Below are positions 34,419-46,006 of a stretch of 64,000 nucleotides of DNA, one piece after another. The notes beneath the pieces are model-generated. The model was not told where the DNA came from. It did no database searches and saw only the letters and a program-made list of their open reading frames with translations. The stretch spans positions 372,001 through 436,000 of the forward strand of contig JAOCPU010000021.1 of assembly GCA_035772785.1 (NCBI GenBank), read 5' to 3'. Both the position numbers and the translations under genes were made by a program. Position 1 is the stretch's first letter. Every line of letters begins with the position of its first letter. This DNA comes from Phlebiopsis flavidoalba. Taxonomy: Eukaryota > Basidiomycota > Agaricomycetes > Polyporales > Phanerochaetaceae.

Positions 34419-36947
34419 ATGTCCTCCAGTGGCCCCTACCCTCCCAACCTTTGCTAAAGCTCGGAGTCGCTGTCCGCCCCCCATTTTGGATGCCCAGGCG
34501 ATCGGCCGGCGTGGCTGGAGCAGCTTGAATCCTTCGCACGGAAGAGGGACATACATGGACTTGTGCATACCTGTCTCTGCGGACGAACCTTGGTGGCGAG
34601 ACTTGTTTGCGCCTCACCTGGGACACCCGTACATTCACAAGGACGTGCAGCCATAGAAATGTTCCTCCATGACACGCATTGACTCCAGAACTTTGCCTTC
34701 GTCGCCGCCACCATGCAGAACCCGCTTCACGATGTCGCTTGGATTGCCGTCACCGTACACATTTGAGACATCCGTCGCAACACCGGTAGCGGAGTGGCGC
34801 GCCTCGTCTTCACCAAGGACGAGACCTGGCGTGCGATCGTACTCTCAACACATATGGAGGGCTTGAAGGGCTTCCCAGAGCTCTCGGGCACACTCCGAGA
34901 CTTCAACACATACCATGGCAATTGGGCACAGGAGCGGCGAAAGGAGATAGAGTTTCCAAACGGTGACCCTGAGGTGCTGATCTTCGGTGCTGGAACAAGG
35001 CGGTTTGGAGGCTGCGGCTCGACTGAAGCACCTCGGCGTCACCAACCTCGTCATTGACAAGAACGAGCGTGTTGGAGATAATTGGCGCAAGCGATACGAG
35101 TCCTTGACCCTCCATGATCCTATCTGTAAGTTCTACCCCTTCTATCATTTTCCCCTCACGTCGACCCTGACTCTTTACCGTCATCAGGGCAGGATCACAT
35201 GCCGTACCTTCCGTATGTGTCTCCACTACTACCGTGAATTGGCAACCGTACGTCCATCAATTCTCGCTTGTCAAAGTTTCCCAGCGTCGTGGCCCGTCTT
35301 CCACTTAGCGGCAGGCAAGGTAAAAAATACAACTGTTGAAATCCCATGAAAATTTGCGCGCTGACGTGAGTCTATACGTCACGCAGTTTGCCAATTGGCT
35401 CGAACTCTACGTCGAAGCATTAGAGCCTGGACGTCTGGACCTCCTGCGAGGCCATCAAGACCGTCCTCGACAAGTGCACCGGAAAATGGAGGTAACCCAT
35501 CAAGCGTGCCGATAGTTCGGAACGTAATTGCTCACTGGTCAATCACGTCGTCCCCTTTGCAATGGGGTATCCCTTTAAAAATACGACATTCACGAGGACA
35601 GGTAAGCGAGGGGCGTTAGATCTACATTGAATGAACGCTAACCTATCCCTAGGATGAGTTCAACGGCGAGATCGTCCGGTCGATCGACTACTCGATGTGC
35701 GAAAGGTTTCAAGGGCAAGAAAGTGGTCGTGATTGGCGCCTCCTCCTCTGGTACTTCCCTCCTGTTCCACGCACTCTCTTTCGGCGCGCTGACGACCTTT
35801 GCAGCCCCATGACATCTGCTCTGACTGTGCAGTACTTTGGCATTGGTAAGATATACCGCTTCTCTAACCAGACATCTGCTAAAACATTCTTGTTAGATTG
35901 TGACGATGTACCAGCGTAGCTCCACGACCTATCCTGTCTGTGGCAAAGGGCTCATTCTAGGAATGATTCCCGGTGTGTAATCAATTTCACTGTTCAGAGG
36001 ACGATGTACTCAATTTCGAACAGCTAAAGATTGGGAGGGCGGCCACGCGATCGAAGACGCCGACCGCCTGCCGCACATTCCATGCCGCATTTGTTCACAC
36101 TCGTTTCATACATCAACGTGCCGTTCCTATGCTCGCCGAACTGGACAAGTATATGAGCTTTTTTCCCCGGACTGACATCGAAATCTGATCAAAAGGTTCC
36201 TAGGGAAACTCTTGACGGTCTTCGTCGCGTCGGGTACCAATTGTAACAACGGCTTATACGACGCCGGAATCTACTCCAATCTCCTTGAACGCGGTGGGGG
36301 ATACTATCTCGGTTTGCTTCTGTATTCTGGATGCTGGCTGGACTCTAATCCGCCGAAATAGATGTCGGCGCATGTCAAAAGATAATTGACGGGCAAATTA
36401 AACTAAAGACGGGTAGCTCAGTAGAACGCATCACACCCACGGGAGTCAAATTCGAGGATGGCACAGAGCTGCAAGCAGACGTTATTGTCATCGCGACTGG
36501 GTGAGACTTACGGCACCAGCATGAAAAGGTCTACTGACAAACACCTCGACAGCTTCGACGACGCCAGGATCCCCATCAGGAAGATTCTCGGTCGGTGAAG
36601 AACTGGGCTCTAATCTTTCGCCAATCTGGGGACTCGACAGCGAAGGGGAGACAAGAGGTGCTTGGCGAGAACTTGAGCCCTTACGCAATGCGTGGGTGAT
36701 GATTGGTGCGTTTTATTGAACGCCCCGCCGAAATAAAATCCGTTATCTAAACTTGATGTGTATAGGAAATCTCGCATGGAGCAGAGTCTTCTCCAAGTTT
36801 CCTTGCGCTTCGTGAGTCGACCATAGACACGTCGTCGAGTCGGGGTCAATACTCATCCTATCTTTAGAAATAAAGGCGAAGCAAGAAGGCGTTTTTGGCA
36901 CACGATACTCGGCCTCGAATTGTGTACCGGCTGGAAAGACTCAGTAA
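34419..36947 (+). CDS. FAD/NAD(P)H monooxygenase with N-terminal NTF2-like domain, copy 1
   Basis: Basidiomycete flavin-containing monooxygenase-like enzyme, usually about 600 residues. ATG at 34419 gives MSSSGPYPPNL, then WLEQLESFARKRDIHGLVHT and WWRDLF (NTF2-like fold). The FAD Rossmann motif is EVLIFGAGQGGLEAAARLKH (about 34968-35030), with one extra A after GAG. DKNERVGDNWRKRYESLTLH ends exon 1 at 35125. Tiny exons give DHMPYLP and FPASWPVFHLA. ANWLELYVEAL and DVWTSCEAIK follow. The NADPH fold is FKGKKVVVIGASSSGTS (about 35707-35755). TMYQRSSTTYPVCGKGLILG comes next, and VERITPTGVKFEDGTELQAD with VIVIATG lies near 36420-36500. Last exons: NLAWSRVFSKFLALR, intron, IKAKQEGVFGTRYS, stop at 36945-36947. 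The paralogue at 47.8-50.4 kb shares this plan. Confidence 0.85.
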
Positions 36948-36959
36948 TTTTCCAGTGAT

Positions 36960-37460
36960 GATAAATGAGTGCGTACGAAGGTGTATTTGTTTTTGTGATG
37001 ACGGTTGCTTTTGGACGTCACGCCCACGTGGAGATGCACTACTCCCGCCTTAGATTGCCAAATGTATTTTTCACTGGCGGGGCGTATATCCAAATTTTCC
37101 GCGAATTAGGCTGGAGTCAAGATCGCAAAGTTCGGGATGATATCTTGCGAAACGGTCACTCCGTAAATATCATGCACTGAACTAGCGATGGGTTTTCAAG
37201 GGTATCGTACACTAGTATAGCTGCTCGCCGGGGAACACTAACGGCACAGGAATACATTGGAATGAATACGCGTAAACGATTCAAGATATACCGGTCCCCG
37301 TGTACCGGAAAGTTATTTAATAGCCCAACGAAGCTTGAGACATGTTAACTATCAGCTGAACATCGTCCAGATATGACAAGAAAGGCGACATAGGATCAAT
37401 CGCGTAACGTTCTCAAACTTGGACAACGCAAAGGAGCGTTTTACGGGTGAGCGACTCGGG
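36960..37460. repeat. Flank of the 2.4-kb tandem duplication, unit A
   Basis: GGTATCGTACACTAGTA (37200-37216) and the following 250 bases recur at 39621-39850, including ATATACC, ATATG(A/T)CAAGAAA and AAAATGTCAAATG. 36990-37180 likewise corresponds to 39440-39600. This is 3' flank of the membrane-protein genes, copied with them. Confidence 0.6.
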
Positions 37461-37466
37461 AAAATG

Positions 37467-38989
37467 TCAAATGGGTGCCAGAAGCATACGCTTAGCCGGG
37501 AAATAGGTGTTATCTGTGGGTGTGACTGTTCCGCCCAGTACGCAGGCGGCGGGATGTCGCCATGTTCGACACGATGCGAGTCGGAAAACGGGGAGCTGTC
37601 TATTGCCGGAGGGGGAGAATAAGCATCTAGGAGCTTTTCTCGCGATGTCAATGGGTCTTCGACGTTTGGACTCAGTAGGCCAGCGATGGTAGCTCGTCTG
37701 CTGGAGGACGTCCCCTGTACCGATGTACGATGGTGCTGTCTCCGTTATCCGGCTGAGACGGAGTGGAGACCCAGAAGGAGTCTCCCTATAGCTAAGTGGG
37801 GATCCGAAGCTTGAGCTTTGCCTTGCGGAGCGCAGCGCATGGATTCGACGTCGGCGGAGTCGTACGAGGAAAACGCATCCGATGCAAACAAACAGGCCCC
37901 CTAGAACTGCCGACAGGGATGCCACCAGGACACGTGTGCGCTGAGTGGAATGGGAATCAACGACGTTCCCGCCGTTTGGCGTTTGAGAGCCTACGGAAGC
38001 CCAGGGTAGTGCCGGGCTTGGTCGAAGAAAGGCTCGAAAATCCTTCAGTGGACGAGCCTAAAAAGCTTATAATTTCGAGTGATGTGGTGCCCACGCTCTC
38101 TGTCTCCACGCGGGAAATAGTAGTAGTTGTGCCCACTGGCTGGCCCACAGGGAGAGCTGGTAATGTCATAGCCACGGAGCTTGACTGGCTATCGGAGGAT
38201 GCAGTGCTTGTGGAAAGGGACGTTTCCGAGCTCTGTGTTTCTGAGGTCTGCAATTCTGCGGAGCTCTGCGAAGAAGCACTGGCCGCGGAGTTCACCGGGC
38301 TCGTTGTGATGTCCTCCGTCTCCTCGCTTCTTGGTCATCGTCAAGGCTTAGCTGAGTGCACCTTGACAGAATATAATTGGAATCTTACGTGAAGGTTAAA
38401 TAATCAAATAGGATAAGAGATGGACTCCCGCCGATTTGTCCATTTTGCACTGTGAGTGTGTGAAGCGTGTTGGAAAGACCTTCGGTTTGGAATAGAGCGA
38501 CACTATATTTCAACTGTATCTCTGTGCCCTTAGGTGGCACGGACGATTGAAATGGTGAATCCGACAGGCTCCCCATCAATTTTGAATGTGTAATACGATC
38601 CAGTTGTGGGATTCGACCAATTGTAGCATACAATTCCATAGACGTTTACCGCAGTACCTGTAAATGATGCCCTCAGTAAGGTGCTCTACTTCGGCCACAA
38701 ATATTGGTTTTCAACGCACCGGTGAAGTTGAAACTGATGACTGGCGTCCCAAAACTATTAGACGGGTCAAAGGTGGCGTCGTGCCAGCTATCGTCGACAG
38801 TAAGTGTGGCGTCGGGCCTAATCTGACAGTCTTCACAGTTTTGCCCTGACTTCCACGACTCCTGTGTGGGGTATACGAAATTCTGGGGTCACTATCGTCC
38901 ACTTGTACGCTCCGTGACAAAGCATTCGTAGACTTGAGACCTGCGAGAATTAGCGTCGTAAGCTGATACCAGCTCAATGTAGAGAGCAT
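37467..38989 (-). CDS. Single-TM protein with secreted beta-sandwich-like ectodomain, copy 1
   Basis: Agaricomycete family of signal peptide, ectodomain, Ser/Thr stalk, one membrane helix and cytosolic tail; function unknown, often compared with receptors. The ATG at 38989 gives MLSTLSWYQLTTLILAGLKS as a signal peptide. The ectodomain has DDSDPRISYTP and, in neighbouring frames, QNCEDCQIRPDA, DSWHDATFD and AVNVYGIVCYNW (about 38900-38650). The conserved core end LHTLTVQNGQIGG (about 38465-38430) precedes the stalk, rich in S and T (about 38295-38000). The helix AVLGGLFVCIGCVFLVRLRR (about 37915-37855) ends in a basic stop-transfer HALRSARQSSSFGSP. Copy 2 is its tandem duplicate. Confidence 0.7.
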
Positions 38990-39429
38990 TTTGGGGGGAT
39001 TTTCAGCGTCGACAGTCGTGGGGGAAGGAGGAAAGAGTGGGCGCGGTCGAGAGGGAAGGCATCCAGCTGGGGGATGCTGAGAATTGAAGCTCTGCGAACA
39101 AATGATATAGAGCTTTTTGTGATGGTGTGATACTTCATCGATGTATGCACCCAGTTGGTGGTTTACATGGCCCTTGTGTGACTAGAGTAAGGATAAAATC
39201 GTCTTATCAGTATAGGTATCAGCATAATTGCATGATGAACGGCGCATAAGATTGAGATTGATTAAGAACATCAGAGAAACCCTGGTGTCAAGTAAGAGCT
39301 CATAAGCCGCAACGCTGTCTTCCGAAAACGAACGTCCTGGGGATTATTCTCCTCCGAACTGATCATCTTGATAAACGGTCCCCTTAGAAACAACACTCCG
39401 CCCTAATGAATTATTAAGGTGAAGGACTC

Positions 39430-39915
39430 ACGACGTAGTCATATTCCTTCGTCTCGTGTCAACACACTTCTCCGGCCTTAGACCGCCAAATGTGTCTTTC
39501 ACTAGCAAGGCGTCGATCCAAATTTTCTGCCAAGTAGCATGGAGTTAAGATGCAACGTGCAGGATGATCTTGAACAATGATCGTCCTGGAATTTATTATT
39601 AAGCGAGCGCTAAACTTTACGGGTATCGTACACTAGTAAATGTCGCTCGCTGGAGAACGCTAATGGCACAGAAATAATTGGGTGGAATACGCCGAACCGG
39701 TTCAGGATATACCGTCGCTTGCGCACACGGAAAGCTATCTGGTGCTCTAACAGAGCTTGGGAAATGTCAATTATTCTGAACAGCGACCAGATATGTCAAG
39801 AAATGTGACACAAGCTCAGCCGCGCAATGTCCTCACGCCTGGACACTGGAAAAGGAGTGATTAAAGGTGAATGATTCGGAAAAATGTCAAATGAGTGCAA
39901 GAGATATACGCTTAG
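39430..39915. repeat. Flank of the 2.4-kb tandem duplication, unit B
   Basis: Second copy of the 36960-37460 flank, about 2.42 kb away, at roughly 75-80 percent similarity by eye with many small gaps. It marks the left edge of unit B. 38990-39430, between the start of copy 1 and this flank, holds the copy-1 promoter side and no gene. Confidence 0.6.
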
Positions 39916-39922
39916 TCGCAAC

Positions 39923-41440
39923 TTAGTCGTGGAAGTATGTTCGATTCGTCCTACGATTATTCAGCCCAGTAGGCAGGCGGCGGGGCGTCGACATCTTCAA
40001 TACGGTGGCTGTCGGAGAACGGAGAATTACCTGTCGTGGAAGGGCGCGACTCTGCATGCAGAGCTTTTCTTGCGACGTCAACGGTCTTCGACGTTTGGGC
40101 TCAGTAGAGCCAGCGATTGTTGCTCGTCGGTTCGAGGACGGCTCCGTGCCGGCGTACGGGGCCGCGTTTTCGGTCACCGGGCTGAGTTGGACTTGGGATT
40201 CGAAAGAGCTGTCCGCACGGTTGAGTGGAGATCCAAAGCTTGAGCTATCCCTTGAGGAGCGCAGGGCATGAAGTCGACGCCGGCGAAGTCGTACCAAAGA
40301 TACGCATCCGATGCAGATGACAAGACTCCCTAGTATGGCTGACAGAACTGCGACTAGGATATTCGTCCTAGAGGAATGGGAGTGAACAGCACTTCCGCCG
40401 GCGCTTGCGGTCTGTGAGCCTACGGACGGTCGGCCGGGGCAGTGTTTGGGGTTGGGCGAGGAAAGGTTTTGGGGACCCCTCAGTTGATGAGCTTTGGAGA
40501 GCTTATAAACTCGACAGATGTGCTGACTATGCTCCTCGTTTCAACATCGGAGACGGTGTCGGTCGCGGTGAGTGGCTGGCCCGTCGAGAAGTGGTGATGA
40601 TGACGTCATAGACATTGACTGCAACACTGAGCTTGCCATTGCTATCCGAGGACGCAACACTCGCGATAGAAGACGTTCCCGGGCTCTGTGATTCTGTAGA
40701 GCTTTGCGGAGAGACTGACGAGGTAGCTGCAGGTGGCGGTGTAATTTCTACTGATTGCTTGCTGTTTATTTGAGCCAGTCGCTCAGCTCCGTGTTCGTTG
40801 ACAGGACAAAATTTGAAACTTAGACACATAGGTCAAGTAATCAAACAGGATAAGGGACGGACTTGCCCCCGCTCTGCCCATTTTGCACTGAGAGACTGTG
40901 AGGCGTATTTGAGAGTCCTTCGACGTGGAATAGCAGTTGAGTATAGTTCAGAAAATTTGATCCGTCGGATGGTACGGCCAACTGAAATGGCTGCCTGGCC
41001 ACCCCGTCGATTGTTTAAAAATGTAGTCCGATCCAGTTTATTGGATTTGAAGAATTGCGGCATATAATTCCGTAGATAGACACCCGCGCGGTGCCTGTGG
41101 GTAATGTGGTCAATAAACCGCCTAGCTCGATGATAGTTACTGCTTCTCGACTTACCGGTGAAGCTGAAACTGAAGCGTTCCCCGGTGTTACTAGATTGGG
41201 CATGTTGCTACCGGGGTCAAATGTGGCATCGTGCCAGGTTCCACCCGAGGCCATCGAAGCGTCGGGAATAATTTGGCATGAAGTGCATGTCGGTCCAAAG
41301 TTCCACGAGCCTTGTGGCCCAGTGTAGGGGTGATGTCTGGGTCATTGTCTTCTACTTTGATAGTAGTTTGTGACAGGGTATATATTGACACGTGCGAGAA
41401 ATAAAATCGTAGGCCCGAACCAGAACCCTCTAGAAAGCAT
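39923..41440 (-). CDS. Single-TM protein with secreted beta-sandwich-like ectodomain, copy 2
   Basis: Tandem duplicate of copy 1. ATG at 41440: MLSRGFWFGPTILFLARVNI, a signal peptide. Ectodomain: TTIKVEDNDPDITPT, then SWNFGPTCTSCQIIPDA (the CxxC pair seen as QNCEDCQ in copy 1), GGTWHDATFDPGSNM and ARVSIYGIICRNSSNPINWI (about 41250-41020). The Ser/Thr stalk PPPAATSSVSPQSSTESQSP lies near 40740-40670. The membrane helix ILVAVLSAILGSLVICIGCV (about 40370-40310) is followed by SLVRLRRRRLHALRSSRDSS. The tail ends about 39923 (MSTPRRLPTGLNNR). Substitutions between copies 1 and 2 largely keep these elements, which argues for past selection. Confidence 0.7.
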
Positions 41441-41449
41441 TTCAAAGGG

Positions 41450-42200
41450 CAACCGAAGGTCGGAGTCGGTTTGGAGTCGGTAGTCGTGGGTGGAAGGGGA
41501 AAGTGAGTGGGGGCGGTCGAAGGGTTAGTCACTCAGCTGTGGGATGCTGGAGAATTGAAGCTCTGCGAACAAACGATCTAGCGGTTTTGCGCGTGATGGG
41601 TGGTGAAAACTCAATAAGTAATGCGTTGCGCCCGCAAAGGGTAACCTGGACCTTGTGCCTAGATCAAGAATAAAAATGGCCTTAATAGTATGAGTGCCAG
41701 TGTGATCGTATGATGAACAAAGTATGATATTGGGGCTCATTAGAAACACCACGGGAAGCTTGATATTGAACAAGGGAAAGGTCATACTTTGTGATCCTTG
41801 CTTCCGACAAATGAATCCATTTCGGCAAACATTTCTCTTCTAATTGATCATCTTGATAAGCAGATGGGTTCCGTCGCGTGTAAACAGCACACAGCCTAAT
41901 GCCATTTGGGTCATTTGGGGCATAGTGGACAAGAAACTCACGACGTGTTTATATTCTCTGCCTAGAAGGAAATTCTACATATTCGGAGTCGACTAATGAT
42001 GTGCTGAAACCAAATTCGTTGCTGCTGCATAAGTCTGCGTAACGCAGAGCGTGGAAGTGAAACCGGTAGAAGGAATAAAGATTATAGAAACTATATATAG
42101 TACCGTACGGTGTCGGCATCTTCGGTGAAAGCAAACACACCGCTCGCCTCATAAGTGCAACTCTGATTACCGAAACCAGTAAAAACCTCTTTTTGTAGAA
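41450..42200. other. No assignable gene
   Basis: The part to about 41900 still resembles 39000-39400 (the GAGAATTGAAGCTCTGCGAACAAA stretch occurs at about 39080 and about 41551), so it is upstream sequence of the duplicated unit. The rest shows nothing. Confidence 0.35.
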
Positions 42201-42219
42201 ACCGCGCCCGTCAAACGCA

Positions 42220-42900
42220 GCCTATATTGCGATGGGGATTAGCAGTAAGTCTCCTTTACCTGTGTCATAAATTCGTTCCAGTGGACTCACCAGGATCGGA
42301 TTGTATGAGACACTCACTGTGTGCAAGATTAGAGAGCACACTGATAGTTTGTGTAATCGGTGGCATCTTCGGCCTGGAGGTGTTGCTGCGTGGAGGGGTC
42401 CAATGCCTCCAGCGCAACTCCGGGAGGTCATTCCGAAGGTCGAGTCCTGGGGAAAACTGCTGAGGTCCATGGTTATGCAGCAAGCACAACAGTGTGGACA
42501 TATATGCATACTGGTGACAAGACGACCTAGAACTATGAACTAATGATCTTGCGACAATGGCTCAGGTGTTATCAGTCACCTCATCTCTCAAATCGTACAT
42601 CAAAGGTATATGTTGAACCGAAAGTGACATCTTCTGACCTTGCGTGCTTCATCATGATAATGATGAAGATGCTAGATTGGTATGATCGTGTAGGCGTGCC
42701 GGTGACCCACTGGTGTTCCCTTCTACACTGCCCGAGATCTATAGCAGATGCGCCTCCATCGCCGTCCCATGTGTTGTATCTGATGCCGTAAGAAATGCCA
42801 TCACACAACATGATTTTGCGGGAGCCTGTGCACGCATAATGTGCCCGGGATCTTGCGGATTCCACAATTTTACGCTGACCTTCATTTTTGCGTGAATGCT
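42220..42900 (-). CDS. Unassigned small protein
   Basis: A minus-strand ATG near 42892 opens MKVSVKLWNPQDPGHIMRAQ, and after a frame change GISYGIRYNTWDGDGGASAI and DLGQCRREHQW follow (about 42800-42720). The stretch reads like a compact secreted or cytosolic beta domain. A second coding-like stretch, STLLCLLHNHGPQQF, lies at 42500-42450. I do not recognise the family and give no function. Confidence 0.3.
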
Positions 42901-43360
42901 GGAGTGAATAGAAGAATGGAGAAGAATTGTGGAATTGATTTCGTAGGAGTGCTGAACAATTACAGCGGATAAATCCTTAAGTAGTCTCCTCATTTAAAAA
43001 AAAGAACGGATGCAGTCTCAGACATAGATATTGAAGTGTCCATGGGGTATTTCAATATCATCACCTCTCTCGCATGCATGTATTCACACAGAAGAAAATA
43101 TTGTACACACACAAGCTTTAGTAGTTTGTTGTTTGCACTACAGATTTAGCTTCAAATTCTATCAATATAAATCATGACGCCTGCCCTATTCAAACTAGTG
43201 TCGTATGTAATAGCTAATCTACTGAAAATGCCTTTCAGACCTTATTCTTGCGTGTGAAAAAGAAAACTGGATATTACCATAGAAACGTGAGTAAATATTT
43301 CTTTATGATCAAGTTACAATTTACTGTAATTACTAAGCACTGTGCATTGCGAGTGGCGAA
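42901..43360. other. A/T-rich intergenic region
   Basis: Notably A/T-richer than its neighbours, with no open frame of interest. It lies beyond the tail of single-TM copy 3 and upstream of the small unassigned gene. Confidence 0.35.
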
Positions 43361-43366
43361 GTAGTA

Positions 43367-44990
43367 CTACAACGAGGAATCGATGGTTCTGTCTAATTTA
43401 CGTGCTTGTAATATGTGAGCATACTGGATGACGACTGGAGCTGTAGATTCTATCAATATCGGGGACTTTTCAAACGATGTGATATCAGATTTAAAAAAAT
43501 CCTTCTCTCCGCTTGCGTTGGGCGCAAAGCTGTTCATTTTGCAGTACTGTCTCGACCTTGTTGGTTTGAACTGAGGTGAGTACCAATCATACGGGTCAAA
43601 AGAACCTTCACTGTTGGGGTCGACCCTTGAAGGAGAGGTGGTTGGCGTAACTCGTATCGGGGATCGTCCTGAACATCCAATGGGGCTGGACATATGGGAC
43701 GAGCACCGAAAATATCGCGAGAGCGTAATTGACAGTATCACAAGAGTGAGCGGGATAAGCGTGCCTAGGCAAGCTATCAGAGCTATCCGGGAGCTATTAC
43801 TTTCACCTGGTAAATGGCATTGCCGAAGAATGCATAGGGGTTGGCTGGGAAGATGTCCCTTGCCATCCAGAGATCGTTGTCTTTTGATGCTGACTGAGGG
43901 TGGATGTGTAGTGCCCTGACGGTTCATGGTTAGCGATACCCGGTGGATTTAAGCCAGAGGTTGAGTCCGGGGGCTCTATAGACATGCGCGTTGCATGTGA
44001 CATGATACCCCCAGTGGTTAGGTTTGAGATGATTGCGGTTGGAGAGGACATAATGGTTGGAGACATAGTGAATGCATTTGGCGGCGATTATTACCACTTT
44101 CATCTGAATGCGCTGAGTTTAGTGTATGAACGATTCATGGTCAGCAAAAATCGCACCAACTGAAGGATATACTCACTTAAAGGAATATATGAAATAATCT
44201 AACAAAGCTAGAGAAGTTGCGATTTGCCCCCCTCTCTTCCATTTTGTAGTGTAGAAGTTGTGAGGCTCGTGCGCCAAAAGCTTATATTGCCATACAGACT
44301 AGAATATTATAATGATATTTCTGCGTTGAGTTGGGATTTTGAGGCCTGAAAAAGCTTCCCACAAGCTTCGCTGTCGATGAAAACAGCATATCTGCTCCCC
44401 CACTTGTGCGATGATGATGTTTCCGTCACATGCGGATAATTGGCACCTATGCGTAGACGGCTGTGAGTGCTTTGATGGTGAGTACTACTGACTTGAAATC
44501 GCACAAGACATGTGATTTATGGCTGAATAGTTCCAGTATTCATAGTGTTGTAGTAACGGTTCGATACAGCTGTGCGTGTGTGTTCAAGATGGTGAGGAGT
44601 CGTACGCAAGTAACGTCGTACCCGTGGTAAAGGTCAGGCGTGTGACCAGTTTCGATCTATGCGTTCTCTCTAGATCGGATTGATACCGTGTATCATGCCC
44701 CAGGATTTTCATTTGTAACATAGTTTCGAGTGTCTGGATGGGCGGTGCAACCAGCACAGCTAGGCCCAAAATTCCCAGGCCGTGTGAGTGTAATGGTATC
44801 ATACACTTCTGATGCGATTTTTTGGCTTCTCAAAGTCGTACAACTGTGAGGTTTCCGAGCCTGGCGCAGCGCAGTCTGCACCATAGCGAAAGCTAATGAC
44901 ACGACCCCAAGCCAGTGTTTTATATTTTCAGGGTAAGCATGTGTGCTGGCGAAGGACGCCCGGAAATGGGAGTAATGTAGCATGTGTGTA
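43367..44990 (-). CDS. Single-TM protein with secreted ectodomain, copy 3 (diverged)
   Basis: The signal peptide region is HWLGVVSLAFAMVQTAL (about 44920-44870). The ectodomain keeps NFGPSCAGCTAHPD (about 44775-44735, the CxxC pair) and FFRPQNP/KYHYN-like residues near 44350. The membrane helix IALIACLGTLIPLTLVILSI (about 43780-43722) is followed by TLSRYFRCSSHMSSPIGCS. The 186-codon open tail runs to 43367 with DWYSPQFKPTRSRQ and ends LDRTIDSSL. It shares order and CxxC spacing with copies 1-2 but has a different tail, so it is an older paralogue. The start is approximate. Confidence 0.55.
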
Positions 44991-46000
44991 AAGGGGGAGC
45001 GGTAACACTTGTCGTGGTGGACGGCCATTGGTCTGGTGTTAGGCTAGGGATACATATACAGACACTACTCAAGGCAGTGTATCATTGCACAGCAACGTAT
45101 GGATACTCAACGATATGAACCCGCTTTCTTACTGGTTCATCCGCCTTCGCTTATGTCCAAGTTATCTGCTTTCATCGGCCGTCGGGCTGTGAACAATGCT
45201 GTTTTTTTTGGGGGGGGGATAATCGTTCGACTTGTCGCGCGGCGTTTGCATAGCTGCGGTAAAGAGATTTGTGTCATTGGGGGACAAAGCTAATACCGGC
45301 GGCGGCTCACGCGCGCAAGACGAATCATTGCAGCATGAATAAGGGAAAATAGGGCCCGTTTTCAAATTGCATTTGTTATAGTCCGGAACAACGCCACATG
45401 GTAGCAACACAGCGAACGCCCATACCCTTCCTATGCTCTTGTGATACAAGTGAGCCTGAGTTATGCCCAATGATCGATGGTCTCATGGGCTTGAATTACG
45501 AGGTTTGTGTTTAGCAGGGACTACAGGGACATTGCGGACGAGCCTGAAGCGCGATATTAAGCACGTATACCACAATAGCAAACACAATGGAATCCTAGAT
45601 TATCACCGAATGTGTGATACTTATTCCGATTGTTCAGTAAGCTCTACGGGATCAGCAGCTAACCGTCGCTCTAGGATTACACATAAGCGAAGAAGCAATA
45701 ATACTCCTGCTCTTGTACGGGCTCAAGACGGCTTAGAGACGCAACTTTCCCCTGTAGCAGCAGGCCTTCCAATGACAATGACGCTATCTGTGATTCATCT
45801 GTGGACGAACTGAACACGCTTCCCCTCCACGTCTTGATTGAACCACGGTTGCTGGAAGATATTGGCCGCTTGACGAAACTGGGTTTCCAGGACCCTCATG
45901 GGCGCTGTTGCTTCTATGCCCTACTCGTAAACGGAATAAACAGAAAGCTAACCAATATTGCGCATGACGCATGGTATTACCACGGCAAGGCAGATGACGG
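44991..46000. other. Region between copies 3 and 4
   Basis: Minus-strand frames (for example AGVLLLLRLCVILERRLA near 45710) may be the missing tail of copy 4, displaced by frame changes. Eight T followed by nine G lie at 45202-45218. No independent gene is supported. Confidence 0.3.
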
Positions 46001-46006
46001 AGCTCG

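Noticed and set aside
36409..36480. tRNA-like string GACGGGTAGCTCAGTAGAACGC with a TTCGAGG further on
   Set aside because: It is the coding exon of monooxygenase copy 1 (TGSSVERITPTGVKFEDGTE), and the arms needed for a cloverleaf do not pair.
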